NCBI GenBank assembly: GCA_944474755.1 | Contig: OX104117.1 | Span: forward strand, 73,942,926-74,006,925 | From: Limnoperna fortunei | Taxonomy: Eukaryota > Mollusca > Bivalvia > Mytilida > Modiolidae | Direction of reading: 5' to 3' | Length of the DNA: 64,000 nt | Shown: positions 59,401-64,000 of the stretch, one piece after another | Numbering within the stretch: position 1 is the first letter of the stretch | Layout: each line of letters starts with the position of its first letter | The notes under the pieces: model-generated | Database searches by the model: none | What the model saw: only the letters and a program-made list of their open reading frames with translations | What the model was told of the DNA's origin: nothing | Position numbers and translations under genes: made by a program

Positions 59401-60702
59401 GACAGACACCTGCATCACTACTAGTGGGGGTATAGTGTGACAGACAAACAGACACCTGCATCACTACTAGTGGGGGTATAATGTGACAGACAAACAGACA
59501 CCTGCATCACTACCTGTGGGGGTATAATGTGACAGACAAACAGACACCTGCATCACTACTAGTGGGGGTATAATGTGACAGACAAACAGACACCTGCATC
59601 ACTACTAGTGGGGGTATAGTGTGACAGACAAACAGACACCTGCATCACTACTAGTGGGGGTATAATGTGACAGACAAACAGACACCTGCATCACTACCTG
59701 TGGGGGTATAATGTGACAGACAAACAGACACCTGCATCACTACTAGTGGGGGTATAATGTGACAGACAAACAGACACCTGCATCACGACTAGTGGGGGTA
59801 TAGTGTGACAGACAGACAGACACCTGCATCACTACTAGTGGGGGTATAGTGTGACAGACAAACAGACACCTGCATCACTACTAGTGGGGGTATAATGTGA
59901 CAGACAAACAGACACCTGCATCACTACTAGTGGGGGTATAATGTGACAGACAAACAGACACCTGCATCACTACCTGTGGGGGTATAATGTGACAGACAAA
60001 CAGACACCTGCATCACTACTAGTGGGGGTATAATGTGACAGACAAACAGACACCTGCATCACTACCTGTGGGGGTATAATGTGACAGACAAACAGACACC
60101 TGCATCACTACCTGTGGGGGTATAATGTGACAGACAAACAGACACCTGCATCACTACCTGTGGGGGTATAGTGTGACAGACAAACAGACACCTGCATCAC
60201 TACTAGTGGGGGTATAATGTGACAGACAAACAGACACCTGCATCACTACTAGTGGGGGTATAGTGTGACAGACAAACAGACACCTGCATCACTACTAGTG
60301 GGGGTATAGTGTGACAGACAAACAGACACCTGCATCACTACCTGTGGGGGTATAATGTGACAGACAAACAGACACCTGCATCACTACTAGTGGCGGTACA
60401 GTGTGACAGACAAACAGACACCTGCATCACTACCTTTGGGGTATAATGTGACAGACAAACAGACACCTGCATCACTACCTGTGGGGGTATAATGTGACAG
60501 ACAAACAGACACCTGCATCACTACCTTTGGGGTATAGTGTGACACACAAACAGACACCTGCATCACTACCTGTGGGGGTATAATGTGACAGACAAACAGA
60601 CACCTGCATCACTACCTTTGGGGTATAGTGTGACAGACAAACAGACACCTGCATCACTACCTGTGGGGTATAATAATAAAGCAAAAATGTAAACAACTTA
60701 AC

Positions 60703-60792
60703 CTGTTCTATACTGCATACTGGATGACTTAACTTTACAGCACCCTTTTCCAGTTTACTGGCCAATATTAGGGAAATCTGCTGTGCTCCTCC
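60703..60792 (-). CDS. MAO-like visible exon 3
   Basis: Thirty codons between GTTGTAG and CAG|GTTAAG, opening GGAQQISLILASKLEKGAVK. This is the conserved GGxQxI block that leads back into the FAD domain. The 46-bp array ends about 30 bases past the donor. Confidence 0.88.
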
Positions 60793-60959
60793 CTACAACA
60801 GAAGTATACAACATACTGCTAGGATTTCTGAGTCATATATAGATTCTGGAAGCATAGTTTTAAATTAAATTTTTGTTAAAATTATATTTAATGTCAAAAT
60901 TTTTTGTGATAAGGAGGTGAAGCTAAGCTACCCCTAGGAAAACAAGACCCTTTGCAGAA

Positions 60960-61095
60960 CACTAGGCCTTCCTTGTCCATAAATGTTCAAGTCATGCACA
61001 CCTTTCTAAAATTTGACTCAAACTAAAACTCCTTTGTTGACAGACCAGTGATGAACAGTAGACACCTTAATTAATGCACTCAACCATCTCCACAT
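60960..61095 (-). mobile_element. Possible very old SINE fragment
   Basis: TTGTTGACAGACCAGTGATG, AACAGTAGAC and ACCTTAATTAATGCACTCAACCA parallel the head region of the SINEs at 19867 and 37456, with deletions. Confidence 0.4.
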
Positions 61096-61424
61096 TCTCA
61101 AAGTAATTCAAATTAATTAAAATTTCTTTCCAAACACTAGTACTGTATTTCTAACTTTGTCTTAATAATCAAAATCCTAGAAAAATTAAATATTTCAATT
61201 ATATATTACAAAATTCAAAACACATGTACACATTTCAAAAAACATTTGTGAGTTATCCCTGTTTGGGCACAATGGTTATATAAAGCTCAGTTGTAATTGT
61301 AACGTCGTTATTTCTCTTGAAAATATCAATTTGTCATAAAATGCTGCAATCCACAATAAAACAAATAACTATAACTTATTTCAGACACAACAATTTTGTG
61401 GAGTTGTCTCCCATTCTCAGTTAC

Positions 61425-61582
61425 CTTAATTTTAAATTCCTGCCCACAGTCTTTTGTTGCCTCAACAAGTTTCTGCAGTGACCCGGCTGCATTTATATAT
61501 GACAGATAATATAATAAGGAAATCTGTGATAGCTCTACTCCCATCATGCATCTGGTGGCTGACGTAATGGCGTCTTTTGCTC
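61425..61582 (-). CDS. MAO-like visible exon 2
   Basis: I chose the acceptor TTTGTAG|GAGC over the upstream TTTTAG because only it keeps phase with the previous donor, restoring GAKDAITSATRCMMGVE. It is followed by LSQISLLYYLSYINAAGSL, the helix lining the substrate channel in MAO-type enzymes. It ends KIK|GTAACT after 52 codons. Confidence 0.85.
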
Positions 61583-61925
61583 CTACAAATGATTTCTAAA
61601 AGTAATTTGAAAATAAATGTTCAACTTTATTTCATTTCTTTCTGTAAGAATAGAGTAAGACTTTTTAATTCCTTCCAATTTGTGCCTAATCAGAGGACAA
61701 AAAAGGCAAATTTTATTTTAGTCTGACAGAAGGTTTGTGTGGCACCATTATATTAAAAGACTTGATTTGAATGAGAAAAAAGTCAAAATTCAAAATGTCT
61801 TGGTCCATCAACTCAAATAACCATAGGAAAAATAAGAGAAAATCGTCGCCATTAGAAATTAATGAATTAAAGATTTAAAGGCACTAAATGTATACAAATT
61901 GTGTAGATTATATTAATGTAGCTGG

Positions 61926-62418
61926 TATCATCCCTGGACAGTATTGGATAATCCCTGGACAGTATTGGATAATCCCTGGACAGTATTGGATAATCCCTGG
62001 ACAGTATTGGATAATCCCTGGACAGTATTGGATAATCTCTGGACAGTATTGGATAATCTCTGGACAGTATTGGATAATCCCTGGACAGTATTGGATAATC
62101 CCTGGACAGTATTGGATAATCCCTGGACAGTATTGGATAATCTCTGGACAGTATTGGATAATCCCTGGACAGTATTGGATAATCCCTGGACAGTATTGGA
62201 TAATCTCTGGACAGTATTGGATAATCCCTGGACAGTATTGGATAATCCCTGGACAGTATTGGATAATCCCTGGACAGTATTGGATAATCTCTGGACAGTA
62301 TTGGATAATCCCTGGACAGTATTGGATAATCCCTGGACAGTATTGGATAATCCCTGGACAGTATTGGATAATCTCTGGACAGTATTGGATAATCCCTGGA
62401 CAGTATTGGATAATCTCT
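61926..62418 (+). repeat. 21-bp minisatellite, about 23 copies
   Basis: The unit GGATAATCCCTGGACAGTAT plus T varies only at one base (CCCTGG or CTCTGG). It fills most of the intron between visible exons 1 and 2. All frames stay open because 21 is a multiple of three, which explains the 176-210-codon frames here; one continues into real exon 1. Confidence 0.95.
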
Positions 62419-62431
62419 GCACATTGCAAAC

Positions 62432-62549
62432 CTTGTGTCCACAGATTTTGGTTGCAAAATTCATCCACTGTTAAGGCATCCCATTTTGCAGCATGTGGAC
62501 ATCTTTTATAGGGCTCCTGAATGTCAACCAATTTTGCCATTTTTTCAAC
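62432..62549 (-). CDS. MAO-like visible exon 1
   Basis: The acceptor TTTTTTATAG and donor CAAG|GTTTGC bound 39 codons plus one base (VEKMAKLVDIQEPYKRC...LTVDEFCNQNLWTQ). It matches the MAO segment before the 'T..WT..A' helix. The minisatellite N starts about 13 bases past the donor and array O starts about 35 bases before the acceptor, so the exon is an island between two arrays. Confidence 0.85.
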
Positions 62550-62582
62550 CTATAAAAAATAAATGGCCAAACTGTAATGTAT

Positions 62583-63341
62583 GTATGAATGTATAAAATA
62601 ACCTTTGATAAAAAAACAGGATATCTCAAGAATGTATATAATAAATAACCTTTGATAAAAAAACAGGATATCTCAAGAATGTATATAATAAATAACCTTT
62701 GATCAAAAAACAGGATATCTCAAGAATGTATAAAATAAATAACCTTTGATAAAAAAACAGGATATCTCAAGAATGTATAAAATAAATAACCTTTGATAAA
62801 AAACAGGATATCTCAAGAATGTATATAATAAATAACCTTTGATAAAAACACAGGATATCTCAAGAATGTATAAAATAAATAACCTTTGATAAAAAAACAG
62901 GATATCTCAAGAATGTATATAATAAATAACCTTTGATAAAAAACAGGATATCTCAAGAATGTATAAAATAAATAACCTTTGATAAAAAAACAGGATATCT
63001 CAAGAATGTATAAAATAAATAACCTTTGATAAAAAACAGGATATCTCAAGAATGTATATAATAAATAACCTTTGATAAAAAAACAGGATATCTCAAGAAT
63101 GTATAAAATAAATAACCTTTGATAAAAAAACAGGATATCTCAAGAATGTATTAAATAAATAACCTTTGATAAAAAACAGGATATCTCAAGAATGTATATA
63201 ATAAATAACCTTTGATAAAAACACAGGATATCTCAAGAATGTATATAATAAATAACCTTTGATAAAAAACAGGATATCTCAAGAATGTATATAATAAATA
63301 ACCTTTGATAAAAACACAGGATATCTCAAGAATGTATATAC
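62583..63341 (+). repeat. 45/46-bp AT-rich minisatellite, about 16 copies
   Basis: The unit AATAACCTTTGATAAAAAAA then CAGGATATCTCAAGAATGTA and TAAAAT, with A-run length and TATAAT/TAAAAT variants. It lies just upstream of the acceptor of MAO visible exon 1. Confidence 0.94.
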
Positions 63342-63440
63342 TGTGGTTTCATTTATTTTCGTGGATATCAATTTTCGTGGTTGGAGGAAAAAAGACATTT
63401 CGTTGGATTCTTAAATTCGTGGTTCGCGGAATCGAAATAA
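63342..63440 (+). repeat. Dispersed 'TTTCGTGG' repeat fragment
   Basis: ACTGTGGTTTCATTTATTTT and several TTTCGTGG/TTCGTGG words. I recall such sequence as a common dispersed repeat of bivalve genomes; this is not checked by search. Confidence 0.5.
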
Positions 63441-64000
63441 TAAAAAATGAAAGATAGGGGAATTGCTTACAAAATGTCGGTATTCACAGTGTTAGTCTGT
63501 ACATTTTCTAATACGTCATTTTCAAGACATAATCGCTCTCGGGAGGTGATTTTTTTGATGGAAGTACTTCCGGCAGGCCAGTGTAGACGCCATGGGATTC
63601 GAGAGATAGTAAAAAGAATTTTACTGTGTTATACACGCTATATCATCTGGAAAATAGAGTGACAATTCGCTAATTTTAGTGTTTTAACTCCACATACAGA
63701 CTTCCTTTTAACCCACCACCTATGTAGTGTACTAATTTCCAGAAACTCTCGTCTCATCGATCCGCTGAAATGGCAGCCATTGTGGATTGACACACACTTT
63801 ATTTTATTTTATTTTATTTTTGAAAATCTTACCTTTTAAAATTAACTTTCTTGTAATTTTTTATAGATTTTATTAATTAATAAGTTTTTTATATATCTCT
63901 TTGAAAGTAAAATCTTTCATTTTTTTTTATAGCTAAATTAGAGGCTGCCCCTGTCCGTGATTAGATCTCCAATAAACTGGTTTTAGATCTTAACCCTTAA
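63441..64000. other. MAO upstream intron or flank, no exon seen
   Basis: A 71-codon plus-strand frame (63447-63662) has no supporting features. No GxGxxG FAD-binding exon is visible on the minus strand, so the MAO N-terminus lies beyond the edge. Confidence 0.45.

Larger units (their letters stand above)
46106..60672 (+). repeat. 14.6-kb array of 46-bp units, about 317 copies
   Basis: The unit GTGACAGACAAACAGACACC then TGCATCACTACCTGTGGGGG and TATAAT; variants are ACCTGT/ACTAGT/ACCAGT/ACCTTT, TATAAT/TATAGT, and a 45-bp form with TTTGGGGT. It contains a higher-order duplication described separately. It occupies over 40% of MAO intron 3 and stops about 30 bases from the splice donor of exon 3. 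No function is implied by the sequence. Confidence 0.96.
14870..62549 (-). other. Gene model: flavin monoamine oxidase, 3' part (8 exons)
   Basis: Eight exons join in phase into 397 residues covering the substrate domain, the second half of the FAD-binding fold and a C-terminal membrane anchor. The family oxidises amines to aldehydes, releasing ammonia and H2O2, on the outer mitochondrial membrane. Clear landmarks are GGAQQIS, MATPPNM, RMPVGLLNK, AFWR, NGTAALVAF, REKDWGLEPYSEGS and [12 protein letters not shown]. Compared without gaps to human MAO-B, the flavin-linking Cys397 is Ser, Tyr398 is Pro and Tyr435 is Phe, while Lys296 and Trp388 are kept. FAD is therefore probably bound non-covalently and substrate choice altered (inference). 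The dinucleotide-binding N-terminus lies right of the window. Intron 3 spans about 35 kb and holds most of the repeats described here. Confidence 0.9.

Noticed and set aside
46106..60672. CRISPR-like regular repeat array
   Set aside because: The units are contiguous 46-bp tandem repeats without unique spacers, in a eukaryotic intron. This is a minisatellite.
61425..61595. Exon 2 of MAO starting at the TTTTAG acceptor (61595)
   Set aside because: It would put the downstream frame out of phase with the preceding donor. The acceptor at 61583-61584 restores the family-typical GAKDAITSATR sequence.

Overview
This is a eukaryotic window, most likely from a bivalve mollusc and plausibly a mytilid. 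Genes are split by GT/AG introns, there are tRNA-derived SINEs with a conserved central domain of the kind seen in molluscs, a 550-bp repeat carries a 'CGCGCGTTTCGTCTAC'-type motif I associate with mussel DNA, and roughly half the window is tandem repeat. The species assignment is inference.

Two protein-coding genes can be reconstructed. (1) On the plus strand, 2109-4250, a three-exon gene encodes a 359-residue protein with an N-terminal CARD (death-fold) domain followed by two long coiled coils. (2) On the minus strand, eight exons between 62549 and 14870 encode the C-terminal 397 residues of a flavin monoamine oxidase (MAO) ending in a tail-anchor membrane helix. Its FAD-binding N-terminus lies beyond the right edge. 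All splice phases agree. The protein lacks the cysteine that binds FAD covalently in vertebrate MAO and both aromatic-cage tyrosines, but keeps the active-site lysine and tryptophan.

Layout: 1-2100, foldback elements and a MITE; 2109-4250, the CARD gene; 4419-12220, six minisatellites (25, 32, 60, 47, 33 and 21 bp units); 13087-14670, a 30-bp array just 3' of the MAO gene; 14870-62549, the MAO gene. Its introns hold a 34-bp array, a 550-bp satellite, an array built from an exon/intron junction, a 54-bp array split by a 9.1-kb TIR-bounded segment, a 2.4-kb TIR element with target-site duplication, a 44-bp array, and a 14.6-kb array of 46-bp units with a 5,130-bp near-identical duplication. The region 62580-63340 holds another array upstream of the first visible MAO exon.

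The 9.1-kb segment (29927-39034) contains a 5'-truncated LINE with an intact 1,116-codon endonuclease/reverse-transcriptase frame, several SINEs, a possible 56-residue two-exon gene on the minus strand and a possible spliced plus-strand transcript.

The points that most deserve follow-up are the TIR-bounded segment that interrupts a minisatellite exactly, the minisatellites that begin within tens of bases of MAO splice donors (one incorporates the donor itself), and the altered catalytic residues of the MAO. I see no CRISPR, rRNA or free-standing tRNA gene.
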